NCBI GenBank assembly: GCA_963708235.1
Contig: OY970200.1
Coordinates: forward strand, 1,922,001 to 1,986,000
Direction: 5' to 3'
Origin: G963708235 sp963708235
GTDB lineage: Bacteria > Actinomycetota > Acidimicrobiia > Spongiisociales > UBA5794
Length of the DNA: 64,000 bases
Numbering within the stretch: the first letter of the stretch is position 1; each line of letters starts with the position of its first letter. The notes under the pieces were generated by a model, which was given only the letters and a program-made list of their open reading frames with translations, did not search any database and was not told where the DNA came from. This document shows, one piece after another, positions 17,850-25,942 of the stretch. The position numbers and the translations under genes are program-made.

Positions 17850-18554
17850 TCACGGCACCAGGATGGCGCTGCAGTGGATGCAACGCGGAGGGTGCGATCT
17901 TGTCGCTTCGAGCTGCTCTGCCTGGGTGAGACGCAGGTGGCAGGCGCCGCACGTGTCCTCGGCGAGACGACCGACGGCGACCCCGTCGTCTTTCTGCCGG
18001 CGGAGGGTCTCGTAGAGCTGGATCAGCGGCTGCGGGATGGCAGGGACGATCTCGGCCTTGCGGCGTTCCTTGCGGGCGATGTCGACGTCGATGCCTTTCC
18101 ACGCCTCGGTGATCGTCGCCTCGAAACCGGCCTTGGTCTCGGTGGCGGTCACCACATCGGTCTCCAGCCCCGCCAGACGGGTCTGCAACTCCTCGCGCTG
18201 TTCCATCAACGCCAGGACCTCTTCCTCCATCTCCGACTTCTTCCGCTCCAGCATCTCGACCTCGCGTCGCAGGTAGTCGGCGTCGCGGGCACTGATCCCG
18301 CCGGCGTACAGTCGATTCTGTTCTGCGGCGAGCTTCCCCTCGGCGAGATCGAGCTCCCCGGAGGTCTTGTCGAGTGCCAGCTCGGTCTGACGTAGTTCGG
18401 CGGCGACCTTGTCGCGTTCGGCGATCAGCGCCGTGGCCCGGGTGTGCGCCCGCCGGTACTCGGTCAGGACGGGAAGCGAGGTGCGCTCGTGAAGGAGACG
18501 GTCGATCTCCGAGTCGACCGCCTGCAGATCGAGGAGGTCGGCAAGGCTATTCAT
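17850..18554 (-). CDS. Coiled-coil C4 zinc-ribbon protein
   Basis: A 234-residue protein. A long antiparallel coiled coil at about residues 20-175 is followed by a zinc ribbon with CGAC and CIHC pairs near the C-terminus. This is the CT398/zf-RING_7 layout, a family linked to nucleic-acid or secretion complexes without a firm function. ATG 18554 overlaps the Nif3 stop (ATGA), with GGAAGAG just upstream, so I prefer it to the in-frame 18575. The pairing with a Nif3-like gene is widely conserved in actinobacteria. Confidence 0.85.
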   Translation of the reverse strand: MNSLADLLDLQAVDSEIDRLLHERTSLPVLTEYRRAHTRATALIAERDKVAAELRQTELALDKTSGELDLAEGKLAAEQNRLYAGGISARDADYLRREVEMLERKKSEMEEEVLALMEQREELQTRLAGLETDVVTATETKAGFEATITEAWKGIDVDIARKERRKAEIVPAIPQPLIQLYETLRRQKDDGVAVGRLAEDTCGACHLRLTQAEQLEATRSHPPRCIHCSAILVP

Positions 18555-19648
18555 CTCTTCCACGCGGGCTCCCATGGGTCTGCGGCGAGATCAGTCAGAT
18601 CGACCGGGGCATCGACGATCTGCGAGATTGCAGCGTACAGCCTCGAGATGCCCGGTCGTTCGGTGGCGGCATGCCCCGGATCGATCACGGCGAGGCCCCG
18701 ATCCAACGCCTGGCGGGCGACATGATGGGTGACATCACCGGTGACCACGGCGTCGCAACCGGTGACCGAACCGAGGAACGACCCCCCCGAACCCGGAACG
18801 ACACCGACGGTCTCGATCCGGCGATCGAGATCACCGCCGACACGGATCACACCGCCCAGCACCGACTCCACCACGGCGGCGAACGCCGCCAGCGTACGAG
18901 GCTGCTCCAGCCGCCCCTGTCGCCCGATGAAGCCGGCGTTGCCCCGGGATTCGTAGACCGTATACGCCGGCTCCTCATAGGGGTGGGCACCGACGAGGGC
19001 GGCAACCACGGCATCCAGCGAACGCTTCGGGGCGACCATCTCGACCCGGTCCTCGGCGGTGCGGTGGGTCGAGCCCGCCTCGCCGATCGTGGGGTCGGTG
19101 GATTCGCCTGCGGTGTACGACCCCTCACCGCCACTGCGGAACGAGCAGGCCGAGTAGTTGCCGATGGTGCCGGCACCGGCGCCCGCCATGGCGGCGGTCA
19201 CCGCCGCGGTCGACGGCGGCGGGACGAACGTCACCACCGTCACCGTATCGGGCCCCCAACTGGGACCGAATGGTCTCGGCTCGCCGAGATCCAGGGCGGT
19301 GGCGAGTGCATCGGCGGCGCCACCGGGCGCCACATCGAAGGCGGTGTGGACCACGGCGAGGGCGACACCCGCCTCGACCAGCCGGAAGGCGCGGCCGGTG
19401 GCCGAGCGGCCGGAGACAAGCCGGGTGGTGGGCTGGAAGAGCAGGGGGTGGTAGGCGACCACCAGATCCACGGGTTCGGCAACCAACCGGTCGACGGCCG
19501 CCTCCGTGATCTCGTGGACGACCGCCACCGACCGGGCCGTGCGGGCCGGATCACCGAGTTGAAGCCCCACCGGGTCCCACCCGCCGGCCTTGTCCCAGGG
19601 GGCGAGCCGACCGAGGTGTTCGAGAAGGTGCGATATCGTGACCGGCAT
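18551..19648 (-). CDS. Nif3-like dinuclear-metal-centre protein (DUF34/YbgI)
   Basis: A 365-residue protein with metal-binding signatures: AYHPLLF near residue 66, HTAFD near 102, and a late GDVTHH motif near 318. The middle insertion (about 125-235, with AHPYEEPAYTVYE) is the CutA/PII-like domain of the long Nif3 forms. The family forms hexamers with two metals per subunit; a GTP cyclohydrolase-like hydrolase role has been proposed. It is translationally coupled to the zinc-ribbon gene. Confidence 0.9.
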   Translation of the reverse strand: MPVTISHLLEHLGRLAPWDKAGGWDPVGLQLGDPARTARSVAVVHEITEAAVDRLVAEPVDLVVAYHPLLFQPTTRLVSGRSATGRAFRLVEAGVALAVVHTAFDVAPGGAADALATALDLGEPRPFGPSWGPDTVTVVTFVPPPSTAAVTAAMAGAGAGTIGNYSACSFRSGGEGSYTAGESTDPTIGEAGSTHRTAEDRVEMVAPKRSLDAVVAALVGAHPYEEPAYTVYESRGNAGFIGRQGRLEQPRTLAAFAAVVESVLGGVIRVGGDLDRRIETVGVVPGSGGSFLGSVTGCDAVVTGDVTHHVARQALDRGLAVIDPGHAATERPGISRLYAAISQIVDAPVDLTDLAADPWEPAWKR

Positions 19649-19739
19649 TGGACCCGGATGGTAACGCCCGCAGCCGGCGCACGGCGGAGGTCACCATCCG
19701 CCGTGCCGTTACGGCAACCACCGCGGTGGAAACCCGGCC

Positions 19740-19793
19740 GGCGGCAATACCGCTGGCGGCAATACCCCCGGCGGGAACACCGCAGGCGGGAAC
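19740..19793. repeat. 15-bp tandem repeat upstream of msrA
   Basis: Three full copies and one partial copy of GGCGGCAATACCGCT-like units, in the 200 bases between the divergent Nif3 and msrA genes. The frame is in register with msrA and would read Gly-Gly-Asn-Thr-Ala, but no normal start codon precedes it. No other feature is visible in 19649-19847. Confidence 0.7.
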
Positions 19794-19847
19794 CGCGTTG
19801 TCCGAGAGATCAACCCGGCCGGTCCACCGGCGGATGTGAGGAGCGTC

Positions 19848-20534
19848 ATGTTGTTCGGTCAGAAGAAGACGACGATGGTTGCCCGCGAGGACGCCCTGCC
19901 GGGGCGTACGGCGACGATGCCGACCGCCGATCGCCATGTGGTGCTCGGTACTCCCCTGACCGGCCCCTGGCCGGAGGGTATGGAGGTGCTCTACGTGGCG
20001 ATGGGGTGCTTCTGGGGTGCGGAGCGGATCTACTGGGAGGTCCCCGGGGTCTACTCGACGGCGGCTGGATACATGGCCGGTTTCACCCCCAACCCCAGCT
20101 ACGAAGAGGTGTGCAGCGGCCGTACCGGCCACACCGAGGCGGTGCGGGTGGTGTACGACCCGCAGCGCATCGAGGTCGACACGTTGCTCAAGGCGTTCTG
20201 GGAGAACCACGACCCGACCCAGGGGATGCGACAGGGCAACGATGTGGGGACGCAGTACCGCTCCGGGATCTACCCCACCACCGGCGCACAACGGGTCGCC
20301 GCCGAGGAGTCGCAGCTTCGGTACCAGCGGGCGCTCGACGAGGCGGGATTCGGAACGATCACCACCGAGATCATCGACGCCGCCGACGCCGGGGCGTTCT
20401 TCTACGCCGAGGATCACCATCAGGGTTACCTCCACAAGAATCCCAACGGCTACTGCAACCACGGGTTCTGTCAGGTCGCCTACTCGACCGAGGCGCATCA
20501 GCCCGCCGCCGGTGTGGAACTTCCCAACGCCTGA
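19848..20534 (+). CDS. msrA: Peptide-methionine (S)-S-oxide reductase
   Basis: Repairs oxidised methionine in proteins. The catalytic motif GCFWGAE holds Cys54, followed by VGYAGG-like AAGYMAGF. Also present are GHTEAVRVVYDP and, near the end, HHQGYLHKNPNGYCNHG with the resolving cysteines. ATG 19848 has GAGGAG six bases upstream and is preferred to GTG 19836. About 228 residues; the first 45 precede the conserved fold, which is longer than in short MsrA forms. No msrB is adjacent. Confidence 0.93.
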   Translation: MLFGQKKTTMVAREDALPGRTATMPTADRHVVLGTPLTGPWPEGMEVLYVAMGCFWGAERIYWEVPGVYSTAAGYMAGFTPNPSYEEVCSGRTGHTEAVRVVYDPQRIEVDTLLKAFWENHDPTQGMRQGNDVGTQYRSGIYPTTGAQRVAAEESQLRYQRALDEAGFGTITTEIIDAADAGAFFYAEDHHQGYLHKNPNGYCNHGFCQVAYSTEAHQPAAGVELPNA

Positions 20535-20564
20535 TCCCCCACGACCGCAAGAGGAGGCTGATCA

Positions 20565-21067
20565 ATGTCGTACCCACCGATCGTCCACCACGGGCCGGGG
20601 GTCACCACCGGGATGACGCTCCGGAAAGCGACGAGCGAATCCGAGCTGACATACCCGTCGGGCAACACGGTCGACTACCTGGCGACCGGGGCCACCACCG
20701 GGGGACGCTTCGGGTTGTACCGCTGGAACATGGCGCCGGAGCCGAGCGGTCCCGGCCCCCACTTTCACCGGACGATGACGGAGTCGTTCTTCGTGCTGGA
20801 GGGAACGGTCCGTCTCTTCGACGGAACGGCGTGGTCCGATGCGGGGGCGGGCGACTTTCTCCACGTCCCCGAGGGCGGCGTCCATGGGTTCAGGAACGAG
20901 TCCGGGGAACCCGCCTCGATGCTGATCCTGTTCTCACCCGGCGCCCCGCGTGAAGGACTGACTTCGAGACGTTGGCGGCGATCGCCGCCGGCAAGTCGAT
21001 GACCGAAGACGAACTCGCCGACTTCTACCTCCGCCACGACAACCACTGGGTCTCGCCATCGGGTTGA
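20565..21067 (+). CDS. Cupin-domain protein (frameshifted near C-terminus)
   Basis: A single-domain cupin with metal-site motifs GPHFHRTMTESFFVLEG and HVPEGGVHGFRNESG. The first frame runs to a stop at 21002 with an arginine-rich tail. A second frame starting near 20955 gives DFETLAAIAAGKSMTEDELA followed by DFYLRHDNHWV, the usual end of this cupin group. One missing base near GGACTGACTTC explains both; the full product would be 167 residues. Substrate unknown. Either a sequencing indel or a recently damaged gene. Confidence 0.72.
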
Positions 21068-21136
21068 TTCAGGACACATTGTGTCCGCAACCGGCGATAC
21101 CTTCTGCGGGGTCAGACCCCAACGGAGGTGCGTGAG

Positions 21137-21502
21137 ATGGATTGGAAGCTCGAGCTGGTGATGGTTCCGGTGACGGATATCGATCGGGCAAAGACGTTCT
21201 ATGTGGACCAGATCGGATTTGTCGCCGACCACGACCATGTGGTCTCCGATGAGGTGCGCTTCGTCCAGCTGACCCCGCCGGGGTCCGCCTGCTCGATCGC
21301 CATCGGTCGAGGCATCACCGACACGGCCCCTGGCACGATCGACGGCCTCCAGATCGTCGTCGACGATGTGCACCGGGCCCACGAGGAACTCACCGCCCGC
21401 GGCGTCGACGTCACCCCGGTCGAGGTCCTGGACTGGGGATCGTTCGTCCATTTCAACGATCCCGACGGCAACGCCTGGCACATCCAGCAGCTTCCCGGGT
21501 GA
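21137..21502 (+). CDS. VOC-superfamily (glyoxalase-like) protein
   Basis: A 121-residue single-domain protein with two beta-alpha-beta-beta-beta modules: LELVMVPVTDIDRAKTFYVD at the start and FNDPDGNAWHIQQ at the end. The latter supplies the metal-binding Glu-equivalent region of dioxygenase or bleomycin-resistance-like members. ATG 21137 has GGAGG eight bases upstream; GTG 21128 is in frame but less well placed. Substrate unknown. Confidence 0.87.
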   Translation: MDWKLELVMVPVTDIDRAKTFYVDQIGFVADHDHVVSDEVRFVQLTPPGSACSIAIGRGITDTAPGTIDGLQIVVDDVHRAHEELTARGVDVTPVEVLDWGSFVHFNDPDGNAWHIQQLPG

Positions 21503-21611
21503 GCCACCGGCCCCCCGGCCCACGGGTATTAGCCTCGGACGGTCTTCGACCGATCGGTGATCATGACCGCGGAACAACCCATCACGTTGCGCGCTCGGAC
21601 TCGGTACCGGG

Positions 21612-23396
21612 TTGCGGCTCATCGGTCACTTCGTGGCGAGACACCCGGTCTCGTTTGCACTGGCCGTCGGTGGCGCCGCCCTGTTCGCCGGCGCCATCGT
21701 GGCGTCAGCGGTGGTGATCGGGCGTGCCACCGACGCCCTGATCATCCCGGTGCTGGATCAGGGTGAGCCGATCGGAGGCAAATTGTGGCCGCCGGTGCTG
21801 GCGGTCATCGGTGTGGCGGTGTGGAAGGCGGCGGCCATCACCCTGCGGCGTACCGCGGCGGGGTATCTGCAGTTCCGCAGTCAGGCCGACGTCCGGCTGT
21901 CGCTGATCGACCGCATGCTCCGGCTCGAGATGGCCTGGTACCGCCGCCAGTCGATCGGCGACCTGCTTGCGGTGACCGATGCCGATGCCAGCCAGGCGTC
22001 GTTCATCATGGCGCCCGTCCCCTACGGGATGGGCGCCTCCTTGCTTCTCGTCGGCACCATGGTGATGATCGCCTGGACCGACCCGGTGCTGGCGGTGATC
22101 ACCGTCATATCTCTCAGCGGGATCGTCGCCATCGACATGTCGGGAAGCTGGAAGACCTTCGCCGCCTTCCAGGGGGTCCAGCATCTCCGGGGCACGGTGG
22201 CCCGGGTCGCCCACGAGAGCTTCGACGGTGCCCTCACCGTCAAGGCGCTCGGTCGGGAAGACCACGAGACGGCTCGGTTCCGGACCGTCTCGGAGCGGCT
22301 GCGGGACCGGCTGGCCGATGTCGGATCGGTCTACGCCACCTACCGGGTGGTGGTGGAAGGCCTGCTCTCCATGGTGATCGTGGTGTTGTTGGTCGCCGGA
22401 GCGCTGCGAATTCGCGGCGGTTCCGTGACACCGGGAGAAGTGGTCACCATCACCTACCTCCTGTCGCTGCTGTTCATCCCCATCCGCATCCTCGGGTTCG
22501 TCCTGTGGGACATGTCGCACAGCACCGCCGCCTGGGAACGGATCCAGCAGGTGATGACCTCCGACGAGACGGTGCGGTACGGTCCGATGGCCAGCCGGAT
22601 GTGGCCGTCGGGCGCCGAGATCGACGGGGCGTCGATCGGTTTCGGCTACGTCCACGATGAGATGGTGTTGAGCGATGTCGCCCTCACCATCCCCTCGGGG
22701 AGGATCGTGGCGGTGGTCGGACCGACCGGCTCCGGAAAGTCCACGCTGGCGACGCTGCTCGCCCGGCTCTGGGACCCGACGGCGGGTCGCATCACCATCG
22801 ACGGCGCCGACCTGCGGGAGTTCGCCCGCTCGGCGCTCGCCGACGAAGTGGCGTTCGTGGCCCAGGAGGCGTTTCTCTTCGACGACACCGTCGCCGGAAA
22901 CATCTCCTTCGGGACCGACGTCACCCGCAGCGAGATCGAAGAGGCCGGCGCCATCGCCGGAGCCGATTTCGTCGAATCGCTCCCCCAGAAGTGGGATACC
23001 CCGATCGGCGAGCGGGGCACCACCCTGTCCGGCGGCCAGCGCCAACGGATCGCCCTGGCCCGAGCCCTGGTGCGCAAGCCACGGTTGCTGATTCTCGATG
23101 ACGCCACCTCCGCCGTCGACCCCTCGGTCGAGACCCGGATCCTGGAACGACTCCGTGCCGCCGAGTCCCCGTCCACCGTGGTCATCGTCGCCTACCGTCG
23201 CTCGTCGATCATGCTCGCCGACGAGGTGGTGTTCGTCGACGACGGGCGGATCGTCGCCCAGGGGGCCCACCAGGACCTGATGGAACGTGTACCGGGTTAC
23301 GCCAAGATCCTCGACGCCTACGAGGCCGACGCCGCCGTCCGCCGTGCGGAATCCGACCCCGCTGCGGGCGACGAACCTGGACTGACCGATGAGTGA
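21612..23396 (+). CDS. ABC exporter, fused membrane and ATPase subunit (first of a pair)
   Basis: About 594 residues: six membrane helices over residues 1-310, then an ATPase domain with GPTGSGKST, LSGGQRQRIALARAL and ILDDATSAVDP. Walker B ends in Asp-Asp, so the catalytic Glu is replaced, and the switch His position reads AYRRSS instead of AHR. Such subunits form heterodimers with one degenerate site; the next gene carries the normal residues. The start is uncertain: TTG 21612 is the first in-frame choice, but ATG 21563 lies one frame away in better context, hinting at a missing base. A TATTAG box lies at 21527. Confidence 0.85.
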   Translation: MRLIGHFVARHPVSFALAVGGAALFAGAIVASAVVIGRATDALIIPVLDQGEPIGGKLWPPVLAVIGVAVWKAAAITLRRTAAGYLQFRSQADVRLSLIDRMLRLEMAWYRRQSIGDLLAVTDADASQASFIMAPVPYGMGASLLLVGTMVMIAWTDPVLAVITVISLSGIVAIDMSGSWKTFAAFQGVQHLRGTVARVAHESFDGALTVKALGREDHETARFRTVSERLRDRLADVGSVYATYRVVVEGLLSMVIVVLLVAGALRIRGGSVTPGEVVTITYLLSLLFIPIRILGFVLWDMSHSTAAWERIQQVMTSDETVRYGPMASRMWPSGAEIDGASIGFGYVHDEMVLSDVALTIPSGRIVAVVGPTGSGKSTLATLLARLWDPTAGRITIDGADLREFARSALADEVAFVAQEAFLFDDTVAGNISFGTDVTRSEIEEAGAIAGADFVESLPQKWDTPIGERGTTLSGGQRQRIALARALVRKPRLLILDDATSAVDPSVETRILERLRAAESPSTVVIVAYRRSSIMLADEVVFVDDGRIVAQGAHQDLMERVPGYAKILDAYEADAAVRRAESDPAAGDEPGLTDE

Positions 23397-25220
23397 GCCG
23401 TCGGCTGCCGATCCCGCTGCCGATCCCGCTGCCGGCCCGACGGGCGACGACGCCGCAGTCAACACGCCGACCATGACGACTCCGGCAGCGTTGGGTCGGC
23501 TGCTGCGTGAGTCACCGGCGCTGCGCAAGGTCTTGGGGTGACCGTGGCGCTGGCCGCCATCGGTACCGCCATCCAGATCGTGGTCCCGGTGATGGTGCAG
23601 CAGATCATCGACCACGAGATCCTCAGCCCGGACGGGGTGTCGGTGAGCGGCGTCGTGCAGCGAGGCGCCATCGCCGTGCTCGCCATGGTCGCCGCCATGG
23701 TGGTCCGCCGCCGGGCACTGGTGCGACTGGCGGTGCAGGCGGCCAGCGGTCTCAGCGACCTCCGGGTCAAGGCGTTCTCCCATATCCACCGCTTGACCAT
23801 CCTCCATGTCGCCGCCGAACGCAGAGGGGCGCTTGTCTCGCGGGTCACCTCCGACATCGTCGCCATCCAGGATTTCGTCGACTGGGGCGGGGTCGGAATG
23901 CTCATCGGCGCCGCCCAGGTGGTGCTGGCCATGGTCGCCATGCTCGTCTACGACTGGCGGCTCGCTCTGCTCGTGCTGGGCGGGGTCGTGATGTACGCCG
24001 GATTGCTGGTCTGGTTCCAGCGCATCCTGCAACGGCTCCACGATCAGGTACGCCGCCGGGTGGGTGACACCTTGGGGGCGCTGAGCGAGGCGATCGCCGG
24101 GTTGCTCGTGATCCGCGCCTACGGCGCCGAGGACGCCACCGTCGACAAGGTCGAGGCGGTGGTCGAGCGGGAGTTCACCACCGAGGTGCGCACCTTCAGC
24201 GTCGGCGCCGCGCTGTTCTCGACCGCCGAGATCTTCGCCGGCGCCATCACCGCCGCCGTGATCGCGGTGGGCGTGGTCAACGGGTCCGCCCGCGGAATCT
24301 CGGCCGGGACGCTGCTGGCCATGCTCTTCCTGGTGACGTTGCTCGTCGAGCCGATCCAGATCCTCGTCGAGTCCCTGGATCAGGCCCAGTCGGCGGCCAG
24401 CGGGGTGCGGAGGATCATCGAGGTGCTCGACATGCCGGTCGACATCGCCGACCCGCCACGACCCGAGCCGCTCCGCCGCGGCTCGCTCGATATCGAGGTC
24501 GACCGGCTCCGCTTCCGGTACCCGACCGGCGAGGACGTCCTCACCGACGTCAGCGTCCGGGTGGCGGCAGGGAGCAGTGTCGCCGTTGTCGGCGCCACCG
24601 GGTCCGGGAAGTCGACCTTCGTCAAGTTGGTGACCCGGTTGCTCGACCCGACGGACGGCGAGATCCGACTCGGTGGGATTCCCCTGCAGAGCCTGGCAAC
24701 GGCTGATCTGCGGCGGCGGATGATCTTCGTCCCTCAGGAAGGCTTCCTCTTCGATGCGTCGATCGCCGACAACATCCGCTACGGCCAGCCCACGGCGAGC
24801 GACGCCGAGATCAGCCGGGCTTTCACCGATCTCGGACTCGACGACTGGGTGGCGAGCCTCCCCGACGGGATTGCCACGGCAGTGGGTGAGCGTGGAGGTC
24901 AGATGTCCGCCGGTGAGCGCCAACTGGTGGCGCTGGTACGGGCATGGATCGCCGACCCGGATGTGCTGGTGCTCGACGAGGCAACCTCGGCGGTGGACCC
25001 GGCGCTCGAGGTGCGGCTGCGGCGGGCCATGGAGCGACTGGTCGCCGGGCGGACCTCGATCACGGTGGCACATCGGTTGTCGACCGCCGAGGCGAGCGAC
25101 CGGGTTCTCGTATTCGAGGCGGGACACCTGGTCGAAGAGGGAGGCCACTCCGACCTGGTCGAAGGTGGCGGCGCCTATGCGGCGCTTCATCGCGATTGGG
25201 CGGCGGGCACCGGCGCCTGA
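23389..25220 (+). CDS. ABC exporter, fused membrane and ATPase subunit (second of a pair, frameshifted)
   Basis: The N-terminal 50 residues start at ATG 23389 (overlapping the first subunit) and end ...SPALRKVLG at a stop created in the run TTGGGGTGA. The remaining 560 residues continue in the next frame from GTG 23538. Adding one G to the run rejoins them into 610 residues. Six membrane helices, then GATGSGKST, MSAGERQLVALVRAW, VLDEATSAVDP with the catalytic Glu, and VAHRLS with the switch His. It therefore supplies the active ATP site of the heterodimer. The substrate could be a drug, lipid or peptide. Confidence 0.78.
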
Positions 25221-25226
25221 CTGGCG

Positions 25227-25258
25227 ACCGAGGGGCCCTGATTCCAGGACCCCTCGGT
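25227..25258 (+). terminator. Hairpin terminator after ABC exporter genes
   Basis: ACCGAGGGG pairs with CCCCTCGGT, and CCTG with CAGG inside. It lies six bases after the exporter stop. No T-tract follows, but position and stem length fit a transcription end. Confidence 0.65.
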
Positions 25259-25863
25259 CATGGCCCTCGCTGTGCAAGGGTGCCGGCGCACCGGCCGGTG
25301 GCGGCCACGGTGCGGACCGGCAGGCAGGGTTGAGGGGGTCGGCACACCGGCGCCGACCCCACAAGCTATTGACCCTCCGACATCGGAGCCCCCTTCGGTT
25401 GTCCTGCGTTTCCGTTCCGGGCGACGTCGACATCCGGGGCGGCTCCGGTGCCGCTGCGGTGGTCGACTCCCGGGGCCAGGGCGCCACGGCGCCGGCCCGT
25501 GCGACTGGCGATAGGTGCGGTGCCGCTTCTCATCACGACAGCATGCCCCGCGATCGTTTCGAGCCGGTGAACGGAACCTTGCGAAGAGTGAATCCATCGC
25601 CCGCATCACATCGATCACCGGAAGCGACGCTGCAGCGGAACGGACAAGGCGCCCGAAAAGAAAGAGGGCAGTTCGGTTGGGGGGTCGACACCAGAGGCTT
25701 GACCGCACCCCAACCGAACTGCCCATTCGCCGAGGAGGGGGAAAGGTCCTCGGCGGCTCCATCTTGTTGTTTGACGGAACGCCGTTCCGAGTTCTCGGAT
25801 CTCACCGGAGATACCAGGGTTTGGGTCGGGTGACTCACGGACCCGGTTCGGCGCCTCGATGCG
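25259..25863. other. Intergenic region without recognisable genes
   Basis: About 600 bases between an exporter operon and a convergent secreted-protein gene. Open frames here have no ribosome sites, no domain pattern and overlap each other. The second half holds two clear inverted repeats (25666-25724 and 25728-25755). The first half (25259-25660) shows nothing I can name. Confidence 0.6.
25666..25724. repeat. Long stem-loop in intergenic region
   Basis: Arms of 17 bases (GGGCAGTTCGGTTGGGG and its exact complement) enclose a 25-base loop that itself holds GGTC/GACC. A second hairpin, CGCCGAGGA/TCCTCGGCG at 25728-25755, follows four bases later. It could be a small RNA, a tandem terminator or a mobile-repeat remnant. 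Confidence 0.7.
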
Positions 25864-25907
25864 CCGAGGGCCGGGATCGCACCCGGAGGTGCGGTCCCGG
25901 CCCTCGG
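25864..25907 (-). terminator. Hairpin terminator of secreted ThuA-domain gene
   Basis: CCGAGGGCCGGGA pairs with TCCCGGCCCTCGG, with a GCACC/GGTGC inner stem. It lies 35 bases past the stop of the minus-strand gene. It could also stop plus-strand transcripts. Confidence 0.72.
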
Positions 25908-25942
25908 CCGCTCGGTTCAACCTCGGTGGTTCGTCCTGCTCG

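Noticed and set aside
21705..25487. 1260-residue open frame antisense to the ABC exporter genes
   Set aside because: Composition is His/Gly/Asp-rich as expected for antisense of GC-rich coding DNA; the plus strand has clear transporter motifs.
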